From assembly GCA_031213475.1 (NCBI GenBank), contig JARUPZ010000024.1, forward strand, positions 7,009,324 through 7,073,323: a DNA stretch of 64,000 nucleotides. Reading direction: 5' to 3'. A program made the translations under genes and the position numbers. This document shows, piece by piece, positions 9,861-21,980 of this stretch; position 1 is the stretch's first letter; every line of letters begins with the position of its first letter. Source of the stretch: Nereocystis luetkeana (lineage: Eukaryota > Sar > Phaeophyceae > Laminariales > Laminariaceae). Below the pieces are notes generated by a model that worked only from the letters and a program-made list of their open reading frames with translations, searched no databases and was not told the DNA's origin.

Positions 9861-10967
9861 TTCGCTACCATTGCAGGAGACGTCTACCCGGAGACGTACG
9901 CTAACTTTGTCGACAAGCGGAGCTTCATCAACCTCGACATCGGTCCAATGCTGTCGTATTCCTGCCTAGTGTCGACAAAATTCTACGACCATCTCCTGAA
10001 AACGACAGCACCCCTTATGGTTATGATGGCTTTGGCCAGAACGTACACCGTCGCCAAAAACAGAAACAGGGGTTCGGAGGCCGTGATGCGAGAGATGCAG
10101 CACATACACCTATCTGCGGGACTATTTGTCGGGTTCCTGGTGTGCTCCTCCGTCTCCTTCACGATGTTACAAAATTTTGTTTGCGAAACCCTGGACGACG
10201 GCATGCCCTACCTCCGGGCCGACTACAACACAACGTGTGACACCGATACATATTCGAGGTACAGGGCGTACGCAATCATGATGGTGTGCGTGTATCCCAT
10301 TGGTTTCCCCGCCATCCTTTCATGGTGGCTCCTTCGAAATCGGGTAGACTTGAAGAAGGTCAACCGGGCGGCGATGGTGCATCTGGAACCATTAAGTGGG
10401 ATTTGGACCCCGTACAAACCGTCGCGGTACTACTACGAGGTCGTGGAGTGCGGCCGTCGTATAGACCTCATCGCGACTGCCTCGTTCGTGCCTCCGAACA
10501 GCTTTGCACGGATTGCCGTGGTGTTGCTGGTCGCGGCCGTCCTCTTGTTCGTCTCGGTGTCCATGTCTACTTTTGGCTCGAGCATCGACATGAGCCTGTA
10601 CCGGTGGAGAAGTGGCATAGTCCTGGCCAGCATGTGCGTGGCGCTCCTCCTGAAGGTCGACGAATCCAGGGATCAGGGCAGGGCCTTCGCCGCATTCGGG
10701 ATGGTGCTCATCGCCGCGAACGTGTTCCTAGTCGTGACGGTGGTGGTACAATCCATGCTGATGGTGTTAGAGTGGCAGGGCGTTAAAGGGTCGGCAAGAT
10801 TGATCCCGTCATTGCGTGATTCAAGCGCCGTGACCCAATTCGTTGAAGCATCCAATATCCAGGCTGTTATCTGGAGATATAGCCTGGAATCTGATTGTCG
10901 TACTTTACCAGCCCCAGCCAACTCGCTACCGAATGGGCCTCGTGTATTGTCCCTTCGCCAGGTTTGA
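9861..10967 (+). CDS. Pmp-like exon 8, C-terminal membrane module and stop
   Basis: About 368 residues in one open frame. Landmarks are FATIAGDVYPETYANF, NLDIGPMLSYSCL, then membrane segments around LSAGLFVGFLVCSSVSFTML, IMMVCVYPIGFPAILSWWLL, ARIAVVLLVAAVLLFVSVSM, GIVLASMCVALLL and GMVLIAANVFLVVTVVV. YPIGFPA..SWWLLRNR and KVDESRDQG are typical of the C-terminal module of brown-algal and oomycete Pmp-like proteins. The acceptor is GCGTCAG/TTCGCT. The exon is free of disablements, which suggests recent decay of the gene. Confidence 0.85.
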   Translation, partial: FATIAGDVYPETYANFVDKRSFINLDIGPMLSYSCLVSTKFYDHLLKTTAPLMVMMALARTYTVAKNRNRGSEAVMREMQHIHLSAGLFVGFLVCSSVSFTMLQNFVCETLDDGMPYLRADYNTTCDTDTYSRYRAYAIMMVCVYPIGFPAILSWWLLRNRVDLKKVNRAAMVHLEPLSGIWTPYKPSRYYYEVVECGRRIDLIATASFVPPNSFARIAVVLLVAAVLLFVSVSMSTFGSSIDMSLYRWRSGIVLASMCVALLLKVDESRDQGRAFAAFGMVLIAANVFLVVTVVVQSMLMVLEWQGVKGSARLIPSLRDSSAVTQFVEASNIQAVIWRYSLESDCRTLPAPANSLPNGPRVLSLRQV

Positions 10968-13370
10968 ATTGTTTTGATGGGATTATTTTGGTGTTGGAAG
11001 ATCCCTACCTTGGGGGGCGACATGACACAAAAAGCAAGCCATTCCTCAAGGGATCGAAAAGGGATAGTAGAACTCGTGTGCAAACACACGAGATCCATCT
11101 GATAACAGCGTATCGGCGTGGGCAGTTGGCCATCTGTGCCGTAGAAACCAAACAAAGTGCTGTTATGGCGTATCTTAGTTTCACTGTTGGACAAAGGTTT
11201 CGCTTTAAGTAATAATTAATGAAAAATGGTATTTGTCGTCCACATTCTGTCAATTATTTAAACATATGCTCGCCACTTGACACGGAGATGTATTCCACGA
11301 CCTGGAACCGGCTCGTTCAGGAACAATTTATCGGGAAAAAATAATCTTACGGAAATGTCTGACTATTACTGACTTTGTTTAATGCCTGAAATGGTTCCGG
11401 GACCCAGGTTGGCCGCGAGCACCAGCCCAAGGCCCTGAGCCAGACACGGGCTATGCCACCCTTCTCCGCGGATCGTTGCGGTTGAGATGCCCTAAATCAT
11501 CCAGCGATATCCCCCCGCTACCCTTGCTTAGCGAGACAAGGAGTAGCAGCACGAGGCAAAAGCCAACCCACGCGCCAACCCAACACGTGGTTTGTGTGAG
11601 TGGGCTTGAAGGGTACACCAGCTGGCGCACGTGCGTTCGGCGGTTCTTTCTGTGTATGTCGTCTTTGTTGACTGTGCTTGTTTCGGTACCGGTATTGTAA
11701 TCCGCATCTCCTACGGGGAGGGCATAAAGTTTGAATACCTCTTGATTGGTTAATCACTTCATTGTTCTGTCTTTCGTGTTCAAATCTTCCAGCGCATGTG
11801 TTTTATTGGCGTTAGCCGTTGTGCATGCCGTATCTGGTACGACGACATGGCGTTGCATTGACCACCCCCCTTACCGTATTTCAGCGGGGTATATCGATGC
11901 TGCAGTGCTGATATCACGCAGCTTGTGTCTCCCTACAATGAAGAGTCGAGACAAGCATGTGTGTATTGGTTACTGATGGGTAGAATGATCGGGTTCGTGT
12001 GAAGGCCGCTCAACATTACCCGTGTGTGCCTTGGATTGATATTATGTCTAGGCGGGAGTTTGGACACGGTCAGCGTCGAACCGGCATGATAATCGCTGTC
12101 AACTCACGTCAGGGGTGCTCCGATATCGCAAGGCACACCACTGTAGATACAGTGCACTGGTGTCGATATTACATTGTCGATGGCACCTACAACAAGACAC
12201 GACTACCCTGGTATGCTTTTATCTCAATCTGTGTCGGTCGTAGGCAGTACATACCCGCCGGAGTTCTTTGTAGGCAACTAGTGACTCGCTGGGGCAGGCC
12301 GACCAAACAGTTGGCCCAAAGCCCCTCCTCATGCAGCATCACTTGCGAGTTACTGATCCCTGGCCAGGCATCCAAGAAGCTCATGACAAGGTGGACGCTT
12401 AAACTTCAGCGGCCATGTATGCTTTCATCTTGATTTCCACGTGCTTTGGACGGCATGGTCACCATCGCGGCAACCGCTCCAACACAGTTTCAGGCCAATA
12501 ATATAATATGTGTCCATTGCACAATCGACGCTAAGATCGTCACGTTACTCGACATGTCACCCCGCACGATTAGATGAACGCACCAACTCCAAGCATCGCG
12601 GCGCAGTAGGCGTACCCCAAACGACATAGCGAACGACTAACGACTACTGTAGTCCTATCTCGTGATCTCAAAGCACAATAGTGTCCACTCCGTGGTGCGT
12701 GACCCACGTCCGTGTACATCGTAAACGCCCCATCGCCACACGAAGAGCACCGACTACAATGACGCGCCTAGTAAGGAAAACATGCGCAAACGTTTGAGCT
12801 ACGTTGATTGCCAAGGATATCTAATACAGTGTCAAAATTAACGGCCCTCTGATGAGCTGTGCGTATCTTAGTTCGAGTGTCATACCCTCCGGCCTCCACA
12901 GTAAAACCCTTAACAATATAACCGATGCAGGCTCGGTGGTACAGTTGTTCCTCTTTTTGCCCTATTTATTAGACGACTGCCGCCCCCGCAAGCATCCACA
13001 CTATCCGATCGTTTCATATAACTGAGAATCTCCGAAAACAATGCTCGTCGTGAAATACAAGGTGCCGCCACAGGCAAGCGCATCGGGAGCACGGCATAGT
13101 TAAGATGAAACTCAACCTCCGGCGGCCCCTCGCCCGACATTATCACTGCTACGAAAATGGTACAGAGGGCGTCCTCCCAATATCGAAGGAGGTTGGAAGG
13201 CTGCAATACAAGGTTGAAGCACTACACTACAAACCTTGCACCCATAAAGCTTTTCGGGATAATGGTGTCACATTTGTTTTCTGGGGTGCTCCCCACCCCC
13301 CCCCCAATTCCCGCTCCACCTTACTCTACACGACTGGAAAATGGACACTCAATGGAGTGTTGAAACGAGT
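10968..13370. other. gene-poor stretch
   Basis: No exon, RNA gene or repeat family recognised. Open frames such as 11999-12433 are short, have no motif and look like chance. Confidence 0.5.
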
Positions 13371-13379
13371 TGTGGGCTC

Positions 13380-13970
13380 AGTCCATGATGTGGTCGGCGG
13401 TGACACCCCATACCGTTATCTCCCCAAGGCGGACCTGAATACCGTCTTCCACCACGTGCAGCTCATAGTGCTCGCTTTTATCCCTCACCCACCGTATCCT
13501 GTTCAGCCATTCACAGTTGTGCGGTCCAGACTTGCACAGAACCTTTGTCCCATCCACGGTTACCTCCTGCGGAATGGTTGGGTGTATATTGCAAATATGT
13601 ACAACGGGTGTGAGGTGGCATGGTGATTGGACCATACGTACCTCTGATTGACGAAGCATTCCGCTTGCCTGACATCCACTCGTTCATGTTGACTACGCGT
13701 CCGTCACTGCCTATTTGTGTCAACTCGTTGAACTTTGTAGTTAGGCCAACAAATAAATGGCACATCGGACGTAAACCCGGCCCCGTTGGGTCCTTTGAGT
13801 GGTCAGAAAAATCAGCGCATACTTAATCCGATAGACCAACATCTTCTTCGTAATATGTGTTAAGCGGGCAGCATTCGGCCGCCCTCGCCGCTTTCGAGCC
13901 GGCACGTTGGACGACGACCACCCGCAGTACACCATCAACTCGATGTGACCTCGTGATGGCCACCGGACAT
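13380..13970 (-). pseudogene. unrecognised coding-like remnants
   Basis: On the minus strand two open stretches in different frames look protein-like. One runs 13765 to about 13655 (CHLFVGLTTKFNELTQIGSD ... NEWMSGKRNASSIR); the other about 13570 to 13380 (EVTVDGTKVLCKSGPHNCEW ... WGVTADHIMD, then a stop). An in-frame stop and a frame change separate the parts, although an AGAG/GTACGT donor and a CCGCAG acceptor lie between them. I do not recognise the family. It may be a decayed host gene or a transposon-borne gene. Confidence 0.35.
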
Positions 13971-14022
13971 ATCATGAACGTTTCAACCGACGGTGCATGC
14001 CTAGGCTACTACCATACCACCG

Positions 14023-14886
14023 CTAGTCCGCGACATCGAAGAAGTGGTTGTCAGGACTCACCAAGCGGGCCCTGTCGTCAATGGTGATTTCTACTACCCC
14101 CAGGTGCGCCCTCGTCCTCTTCACATGTTTCTGGTGTCGCCTGCGCCAGGGAAGCCACCCCCAAGTACCCCTCACCTTGTTGTGGCGTATCGAAAACTCC
14201 CCCCCCTCTAGTTCTCTCCGCAGGGCATCTCTTGCTCGAACAACACGCTTGCGTCTACTAGCGGTAGAAGCGAAGAGCACCGTCGAGTGAATCTGTCCAT
14301 GCTTGTCACCGGATGCAGTAGCCGTGGGCATGCTCGACGCCTTTGCGAAGATGATGGACCCATTGCCGGCTGGCCAGATCATCGACTTGCCACTCTTTGA
14401 GCGTAATTCGCCTCTGAGCCGGACGTCGACTTCAAGCGACGCCTTCGGGTTTGATCCCCGGTGGCTCTGCGAGGAGATGGTGGATTTAGCGAGGCTGTTG
14501 GAGTTGTCGACGCTGGTGCTGCAGCAGCCGGCGCCAACGCCAACGCCGTGGTGGGGGTCATGTGCACCTAAGCTGGGGTTCGGGCGTAGTAGCCAGCTGC
14601 CGGGAGCGAAGGACGGGCTGAAGCTGATGCATAGGCTTGCAGGGTCGCTGAGGCTACCCAGGCTGTTCGGTGTGAATGGGGGGCTTGGGTAAATTTGAGG
14701 GATGAGAGGTGGGCTCGGGCTCGGTCTGCACCAGTTCATTGCTTTGCTCAATATGTCGACAAGGTTGAAGGAGTTGCATCGCGGGTGGGGACGGGTGAAG
14801 GGGACGTATGGTGCGGCTTCGAGGTTGCCGTCTAAGGCTGCCAATGAAACTGCTGTTGCTGCGAGGACTGACGTGCCCTCCGCCAT
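14023..14886 (-). CDS. unrecognised 287-residue open frame
   Basis: The longest frame in the gene-poor part. The N-terminal half is Pro/Ser-rich; the C-terminal half is basic, with RRKRVVRARDALRRELEGGE, WGWLPWRRRHQKHVKR and a final IDDRARLVSPDNHFFDVAD. The opposite strand is also open for 129 codons (14303-14692), so openness alone is weak evidence. The basic C-terminal part reads like a real protein. It may belong with the remnants just downstream at 13380-13970. No function is proposed. Confidence 0.35.
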   Translation of the reverse strand: MAEGTSVLAATAVSLAALDGNLEAAPYVPFTRPHPRCNSFNLVDILSKAMNWCRPSPSPPLIPQIYPSPPFTPNSLGSLSDPASLCISFSPSFAPGSWLLRPNPSLGAHDPHHGVGVGAGCCSTSVDNSNSLAKSTISSQSHRGSNPKASLEVDVRLRGELRSKSGKSMIWPAGNGSIIFAKASSMPTATASGDKHGQIHSTVLFASTASRRKRVVRARDALRRELEGGEFSIRHNKVRGTWGWLPWRRRHQKHVKRTRAHLGVVEITIDDRARLVSPDNHFFDVAD

Positions 14887-14935
14887 GTCGCAGTTGTCCT
14901 GTCCATTCTAGCAGTGCGCACACAGAAGACGGCAA

Positions 14936-17262
14936 GCAAGGGTGTACGAATGAGCTCTCGTGCGCAAGGATTAGGGGCTATATGAAGTGACGACGAACAT
15001 GGTATGTATATCGATGTGATATTTGGAATGACCTGCTTGGGCTGGCGTTATCCTCTAGGTATGTCGAAACCAATCGTTATGGTTTATTTTTCTGGTGGCA
15101 CGTTGTCGATTCTTGGATTCAGACCCTACCAGAGTTTGGAAAGGTGTTTAGGCATGCCGTGTTTGACTGATTATCTTATCTGTTTGTGATTTCTGGGTGA
15201 CATCCGCAGCCGCGTTGGATTTATTGTTTTCTACATTTGGCGGCAAACGAACAGGTACCGATAACATTTTGGGCATTCGTACTGATATAAGCTTGTGCGA
15301 TGGAAGCATCTACGGAGTTCCTCACGCGGCCACATCTAGAAACCAATCCGCGGGCAGCAACAAATATGCCCTGATCCCCTTACCCCAATCCCCAGGTGGT
15401 TGGTTGACTACAGACTGCAGTGCAGTTACGGCACAGCTCGATTGTTTATCAGAGTGAGGCGGTCAGTACTTAGAGGCCTGTCGACTGCGCACGGTGGCAA
15501 CGAATCCGTTTGGCGACGATTGCCTCGTCATGAAACAGTATTCTCGCTGGCGGAAATATATTTGAGCCAACCGAAATATCCAGCGGCCCTTACTGACTGA
15601 CCGATACACCGCGAGTGTATACTACCGTACTGCTGTACCAGGTACCAGGTATGCAATTCCAAAGACAACATTTACCTGTTATGATTTTTACTTTGTGTGT
15701 ATGTCTGTAAGGTATTATTGACGTCTTGTACTTTTGCATCAGGCCACATCAGAATCTTTTTGTTGCGGGCGTTGCCGGCGAGCGGGGGTCCCTGTCGTTT
15801 ACCTGGTATGTTCTACGGCCCTGGATTTACCTGGATTTATTACACGGCGCGGTCTCCAGTACCGCTGCCTCTGCGGTGCTCTTAGACGGGCCCACAAGAG
15901 TTTTAAATTGTAAGCGCAGACGCCACTACAACATCGACCCCTCGACCGGCCATGATAGGCTTGCCGGCCACGTTCACGGCACAGCTGGCAGCTCCCCCAC
16001 CCGCCCTTGAACGATGTGGTGTTAATACCACCCTAGTGGAGACGTTGAATAATGCAGCGGACCTTGTGGAGACCGAATTGAGAGGTTCACAGTTGAACCG
16101 TTCTGCAAGTTTCGGTTTACCGCTACAGTAAGGGTCCTGGCCACCTGTGTCTCTGCGATGTTCTCTCGACACAATAATAGGCGAGCTGCGAGCTAACCTA
16201 CTATAATCCGATCGTCTAGTAACCGCCAGGTACACGCATCGCACGCGGCATACTGTGCGTCAATACCCCGTTCTCCCTCACACAGCAAACTTCAGACTTC
16301 ATAACGTCTGCACGTGAAGCGACGCGAGGTTATCCGTTCAGAAATGTTGAATTGTGTTGGTGTGCAGTCACGACATGGGGGTAAGGGTATTGGATTCACG
16401 CGGTAGGCATACGACCCGCCCTCATCTCGAGGCGTGGCCAAATCCGAACTGCTGTTTTGCATCATATGAGACGCCCACAACAACAACAGTGCAGTCGATC
16501 GGTTCCATACAAGTCCATGGTACTGCTGTACACACTCGAAAACAATATCCCGGCTAGCGGCACACCTCGCCCCTAGGCGGTGCTCTTTCCCAGGCGACTG
16601 CCAATTTCACTCCCCACTAAGACGGGGCTGGTAGTGTACTACGTCCAGGTATACCCTGGCGTGTCCATCCTACCGTAGACCGTCGACCGACAAATACGTA
16701 GATTACAGCAGTAAAGAAGTCTTGACCGACGATCCCCTCGACGGAGGGCTGTGGATGATTTGCCCTACAGTAGACTAAAACTACAGCCGTTTTGTCACGT
16801 CGGTAAGGTCTAAAGACGCCTTGACCCGGCAAACTGCGGCAGACCGTACACGCACAGACGACTTGACGGGTCTGAAGCACAGCAGTAGACCGCCTACCGA
16901 GTGACATCTTTGATTTGATGGGGACAGCATTTCCCCTCTTCTTGCTACGCCTGCAAGTGCAAGGTGTTTGGTCAAGCTTACTCGCAGAACAGAGCCTCGA
17001 ACCGCGTGTCTGTAGGATACACACGCTGTCCGCCTGACGAAAGGACTCTCGTTGTTATCATACTCCAAACGCAGAACACCCAAAAGGACGTCACCGCAGT
17101 ATCTGCGCTACGATCTTGGAGATGCCGCCTTTTCCTCCCAGTCTGTCCTACACCTGGTATCTACAATATCAATGAACTCTATCTAAGATCCAGAGGCGCT
17201 TTATTTCGTTGTCGATACTCCACGACGCGGAGGGAATGGTTTGTGCACGTGTGCGTGTCTAA
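14936..17262. other. gene-poor stretch with TACCAGGTA motifs
   Basis: No gene seen. Holds two overlapping TACCAGGTA motifs (15636-15651) and a TACCTGGTA (15800-15808). Confidence 0.5.
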
Positions 17263-17664
17263 ACGTACGGATATACTCTTGCCGCTGGTGGTGTCGATCC
17301 GAACCCCGCTCTCACCTTGTTGGGCTCAGCGCATGAGATGCGCTTCAGGAAGGAAGCCGTCCCCGCAGCACTCCAGTCCCTGGAGTTAAACTCGTGGCAG
17401 GACCTCACGATGGGAGGGACACCCTCGAACAGGCTTTGGGCTGACGCGGCGGGGTTGGCGTTCGGGGCTGCCACTAAAATTGCCGCAGGGACGACCCAAT
17501 CCATTTTGAAAGGAATCCTCATCTTGGTTCATGAGCTTTGTTGATGCGGTATAAGCAAAACGGGGCTCTTCGCCAAAGCTGCGCAGGGCAGGGTGAGGCA
17601 GGGCAGGCAAGTGCTGCTCAAGCGAGCGATGGTCATGGGCAAAGGGCAACTAGGAGGTCCGATG
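17263..17664 (+). pseudogene. unrecognised coding-like fragment with one in-frame stop
   Basis: One frame stays open from 17263, with a single TGA at 17542-17544, to the stop at 17662-17664. The protein is coherent on both sides of the TGA: ALTLLGSAHEMRFRKEAVPA, LNSWQDLTMGGTPSNRLWAD, AGLAFGAATKIAAGTTQSIL, then SKTGLFAKAAQGRVRQGRQV and LLKRAMVMGKGQLGG. Small/basic helical character continues across the stop. The family is not recognised. It is probably a decayed gene whose upstream exons are not seen. UGA recoding cannot be excluded but has no support. Confidence 0.4.
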
Positions 17665-18005
17665 TGAGAACGCCTTGAAGAAGTATAGAAAACCACAATT
17701 GAGTATCCAATTGAATCACGGATACAGGAGAGGACATCAAACATCAAACTTGTTTAGTTCTCTCGAGCTTATCTATTTTCGCACTTACTTGGAGGGTAGC
17801 ATGCGTGGTCAACACACAACAACAGTAAACAGCCGACAAAAAACCACGGCTGCTTGTAGCTGTGGCATGTAACATGGTGCAGACGATCTATACATGACAA
17901 CCATCGTGCAGAGTTGGGTGGTTCCAGCTCTGACTCACCTCGAGGATTGGTGACCACAGCGAACTGTTGGCTGCCTTTGGTGCATTTCTCTTAGATATGA
18001 TTGTA

Positions 18006-18338
18006 CGTCCCCGGTGGCTTGGTAGGTGGTCCGCGTGCCTATCAAGATCAATTTCGTGGGTTCAAGTCTCACCGAGTGCATGCTCGTAGGGGATTTTTCT
18101 TGCTAAAACTAAATTGAATAGCGGAAAGCGCGAGAGCGCGAGTTAGCTGCATTCGATGAAAATCAACGAGCAGTGGGAATGCTGAACCCTATGCGCGACA
18201 AAAAATAAAGGCACGTACCGGGGGGGAGAAGGGTGGACACCTGTGACCCCGGCTTTTCCAGAAGCTCGTTGAGGGTAAAACCCTCCCATGCGTAAGGCCG
18301 GAAAGTAAAAGTGACGTTGAAAAATAAATAAATAAATC
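18006..18338 (+). mobile_element. tRNA-derived SINE, diverged copy
   Basis: The head has an A-box-like TGGCTTGGTAGGTGG and a B box GGTTCAAGTCTC, but its ends do not pair as a tRNA acceptor stem. The tail (AAATAAAGGCACGTACCG ... GGGGGGAGAAGG ... TGTGACCCCGG) matches the tails of the SINEs at 59942 and 60699. It ends in an (AAAT)n run at 18319-18338. Confidence 0.65.
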
Positions 18339-21300
18339 GTAGAATATTCTGCTGCTGCTCCCTGTAGTAGGAAGAGGTGTGTTTCGCCCACGCCCGTTCC
18401 ATTATTTAAGGTAAACAAATACGTTAATGTGAGGACAGCATTGCCATCCGTAGTACAGGAGAGATGTGGAAAATCTCGGGGCGTAAAGACAACCACGTCG
18501 TCTCGACCAACGGGCGTGTAGAGTGCAGTTGCAACTAAAGTAGCCAATACCAGATACCTGGTGTGTTATTGGTCCCACGGCCACCCGCTGTCTGCTTGTT
18601 GTGCTGCTGTAAGATATCTGCGGTGTTGGGTACGGGGTAATTCCACGTATGTAAGCAATGCGTTAGGTGTACATATATATCCTTGGGGGGAAAACACGAG
18701 TGTGACTATGTATCACGCTGTGTAGCCCCCTGCGTTCCTGGTACTGTACTGCAGTAGTAGTCCGTAACGAGACTCGCCGCTTCCTGGTGTGCCTTGTTGT
18801 TCGTGTGTAATTACCTAACGATCTCGGTTACCGTTCCGCAGGGTACGGGAGTGGAAAACGCCCCACTTTCTCGCATAGACTTGTAATACCTTGGTAGCCC
18901 CCTCACGGTTTAGGGAAAATGCGGCAGGGTAAGGGTCGATCTTAACGACACGTACCTGGTATTGTATTTCGTTTTTTCCTCAAATTTCGGCATTTATTTC
19001 ACCAATTTCAGCGAGGGTTGAATCGTATCGAGTAAGTGCCTCCCTTGGCTCGGGAAATAATCGTCCACCCGGCACAGAACCGTCCCTACATACAGCAGCT
19101 GCGCTCGCGGAACCCAGGCGTGCGGTGGCCCCACAGTCATCGGGCTGACTCGTAGGCAGGTGTCGGTGCCTTGGGGAGTGAAATCCATCACCAACTCGTC
19201 ACGCAACAACGCCCAACGCTTGCCCAAAGCGACGAAGTCTCAGCTATTGCTGTCACCGAGCTCAGTCGGTCGGCCACCTCGGTGCGGTTACCTTTTGAAC
19301 TCGGCCACGAGAGCCCAGAAAGCTATTGCGCCTTCTGCGCTCGACCATGACTTGCGAGTGACCTTAGGAACGACCCCTGTCAGCTCTGTGCGCTCGCGAG
19401 TGGGGGCCCAGCTCGAGCGGTGGGGTTGCCCGATCCTCTACCGCCTTGTACCTAATTTTCCTGAAAACCCTAAAAACGTCGAGGCGACGTTTTTGGGGGG
19501 TGAAGTTTTTCGGCTTTTCCCGAAAATATTTCGGGAAAATACCGAAAATTCGGGAAAATACCGAAAAAACTGAAAAACACTCGTCGTTAAGATCAACCCT
19601 AAGGTAGACTGCATCCATCCTCCCCCCTGCGAGTACAACGACCAAAGTCGTGATGCCTCGCAAGCACCACCCCCCCCGCCTTCGTTCGGGGAACTTCACC
19701 GCAGGGTCAGACCGCGTGTACCGCTTGGCTTCTAGACAAAACGACATGGGACGTCTCCCACACTCATACCGCATGATAACCGCAGACCTCCGGTGCGTGC
19801 ACAGCTTCGTGCCCCCACGAACACAGCGTTCCTATTGGATGTCGTCACGCCTCTCCTATTGTTCCATGTTTACAAGCCTTCGCCATGTACGGGCGTTCAT
19901 CTTCGTGATCGAAAGTCGCCTTGAGGTGGAGGTACGAACGCCCCCGGCGAAAGGGCTGTGTGTTGCGGTCCTGGTCTAAGCCTGCTCGCAAGACCGGTCT
20001 ACGAACCCCGCCCGATGCATTTGAAGAAGAACGTCCAGGTTGTGCCCACCTCGACACGCGCTCGCATCAGCGCTGGGAACACGAGTTTCCGCCGGCATCC
20101 GGAGCTATGGAGGCGGTCGGTAAGCTGGTCGGGGATGTAGTCCCCCAGCTAATTCACCTAGAGGTAAACGCTCCGGGCTTAACCGGTAAACGTCTGCACC
20201 GAAAGGAGAGAGGGCACGAAGTCTAAGGAAAACAGACCCAACCCCCCTCGCCAACCCACTTTGTTAACAAGACCTTTCTATGTGGATATACGCATATCGC
20301 CCCCCGTACAGGTACTATGGTACCGTACTACTGACTCGTAGTGCACGACAACACTTCGCTGCCCCGCCCCCTCTCTTCCCACGTGAAGCATAAGCACAAT
20401 ACCTCAGGTCTGCTTTTCCCCCTGTCGAAGAGGCATGCGCTTTGATGAGCGCCATCACCGTCTGAGTGGGGTTCCCCACATAATCCGTGAAGTCGACCAC
20501 TCACTGCATTGTTTGCTACGTTGGTGACCGTCAGGGCTCTCGGAGGAGCTGTCCGAAATCAAGCATAATACGCCTGCCCCACAAGCATCGTATTTATCCC
20601 CACTGCTCGTTGCACGCTAGGGGTAGGTGTGTTCTGGCAGCCGTAGTACAAGCAGCAGGGGTGTATACGTATCTCAGAAGGAGCAACGGCAAAGCGAAGT
20701 ATGTGCTGATGTGGAGGCCGGAGTGGGTCGGGAGGTGGGCATTCGCCCTCAAACGAGCGGACCGCCGTATTCGCAGTTGACAATGTGACGGCAAGTTTCA
20801 GCCTCCTTTTATCGACCGGCCACCTTATGCAGGTCCCACTGCCGTAATGTTCATCTGTACCCAACGTTTCACCAGGCAGGTTAATTCCTAGCTGGGGCCC
20901 GCGCCAGGTGCGATATATGCTCACCCCCCGTCACCGTCAACTCTTGATCCCTTCAATGCCCAACCAACATCGTTACGTTTGTGCGGTGTGCGGTGACGTT
21001 GGACTGTTCATATCCGTTTTTTCTCTTATTTTCATGCTCTAAGTATACTTCGTCCCGTCAAGGGGGCGGGTAGGACATGTCGCCCAGACCGCTGCAACGG
21101 TTCTCGTACTGATTTATCATTCTTAGATAATTATAGCTAGGTTTCGTATACTCTCAAATTCGCCCTGGCGGGCCGTAAAATTGGGCTCTCCCAGAACAAA
21201 TACATCGGGATATCTGATTGACTCCTGATAATTTTGGCCTGGACATCTGAGGTCTTCGTTCACACAACGGTTTCCGTTGTGTTCTAATCGATACAGCACG

Positions 21301-21480
21301 AGCTCCGCTACAGAAGTACAAACTGTAGGCGCTTTGTGCATGTCGCGTGAAGTTCTGTGTTGAGGACCGCACTGATTGCATATCACGCCTTGGCTCTAGC
21401 TACCCGGTTTTATCTCGACGCCACGCGAGGTGTGCTCGCCTCCAATTTGCGATGACAGGAACCAATATGAGCACGAACAC
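18339..21480. other. gene-poor stretch
   Basis: No secure gene. A protein-like minus-strand piece lies at about 19227-19000 (KRWALLRDELVMDFTPQGTD, RVDDYFPSQGRHLLDTIQPS) without recognisable family or exon borders. A hairpin and a tandem 19-mer lie at 19472-19567. One TACCTGGTA is at 18953-18961. Confidence 0.45.
19472..19567. repeat. perfect hairpin followed by tandem 19-mer
   Basis: AAAAACGTCG (19472-19481) pairs with CGACGTTTTT (19485-19494) over a 3-nt loop. Then TTCGGGAAAATACCGAAAA occurs twice head to tail (19530-19548, 19549-19567), each half itself weakly palindromic. No function is known to me. Confidence 0.8.
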
Positions 21481-21980
21481 CCATATGGCATCATTATGGA
21501 GACGGACAAACATGGGTGGTGTTTGCTGATTTCCTTTTTCACCCTGACGGTCGTCATGTTTGCCGTGTAGATTGACCAATGCTTAGCCGCATGACGACCT
21601 GACAGTATATGATACGTGCGCCTGAACCTTCGAACTGACAGTATATATATATATTGTGGCTGTGAAAGCACACAACCAGCGATGGCGTTCTTGTTGCTAT
21701 TAATAGGGCGACGCCGCCTCCTTTTATGATCAGGAACAGTAGCAGCGTATGAAGCGACAGCGCCGGAGAAAGTTCCCAATCAAGCTGTACACAGTCTCAA
21801 CCCATACTGATTGTGTACGATGATGTTGTGACGTTTCCTATGACAACACGGTCCGCGGCGATGCTGTAGAGCTCATGAGAACAAGCGAAGGGGTCTCGCC
21901 CAGTTGTAACAGACGGCGTGCACACCTGCGGCGCATCACAGTATGTGGTAAGCGGCACATTTGATGCCGAAGACTCCACC
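21480..21980 (-). repeat. duplication unit A, 3' end (paralogous to 35100-35600)
   Basis: The plus-strand sequence lines up over about 480 bp with 35115-35590 (shared blocks include ACATGGGTG.TGTTTGCTG, GAGCTCATGAGAACAAGC-like stretches, and TTGCCCAGTTGTA). It lies downstream of the receptor kinase exons in both units. A short minus-strand peptide (TTG-DP-ACSHE--SIAA) is conserved between units; it could be a 3' exon or chance. Confidence 0.75.

Larger units (their letters stand above)
407..10967 (+). pseudogene. Pmp-like multi-repeat membrane protein gene, 3' part, two frameshifts
   Basis: Eight exons are recognisable: 407-487, 2667-2750, 4838-4918, 5559-5879, 7471-7658, 8206-8514, 9053-9365 and 9861-10967. 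The product is a surface protein of the polymorphic-outer-membrane-protein-like family expanded in brown algae and oomycetes: an ectodomain of parallel-beta-helix repeats (GGAIY/GGAVS motifs with FxxN), a cysteine-rich block with GYYR and YC...GFEGP motifs, and about eight membrane segments. Junctions are GT-AG and phases agree from exon to exon (phase 1 among the repeat exons; phase 0 before 8206 and before 9861), which supports the model. Two lesions break it: an 8-bp tandem duplication at 8281-8296 and a frame change near 9275-9292. The start and any further repeat exons lie left of the window or were missed. Function inside the family is unknown; adhesion or sensing is a guess. Confidence 0.78.

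Noticed and set aside
11999-12433. 144-codon plus-strand frame
   Set aside because: No motif and no splice context.
18006-18080. Possible tRNA gene
   Set aside because: A and B boxes are present but the acceptor and anticodon stems do not pair, and the tail matches the SINE family.
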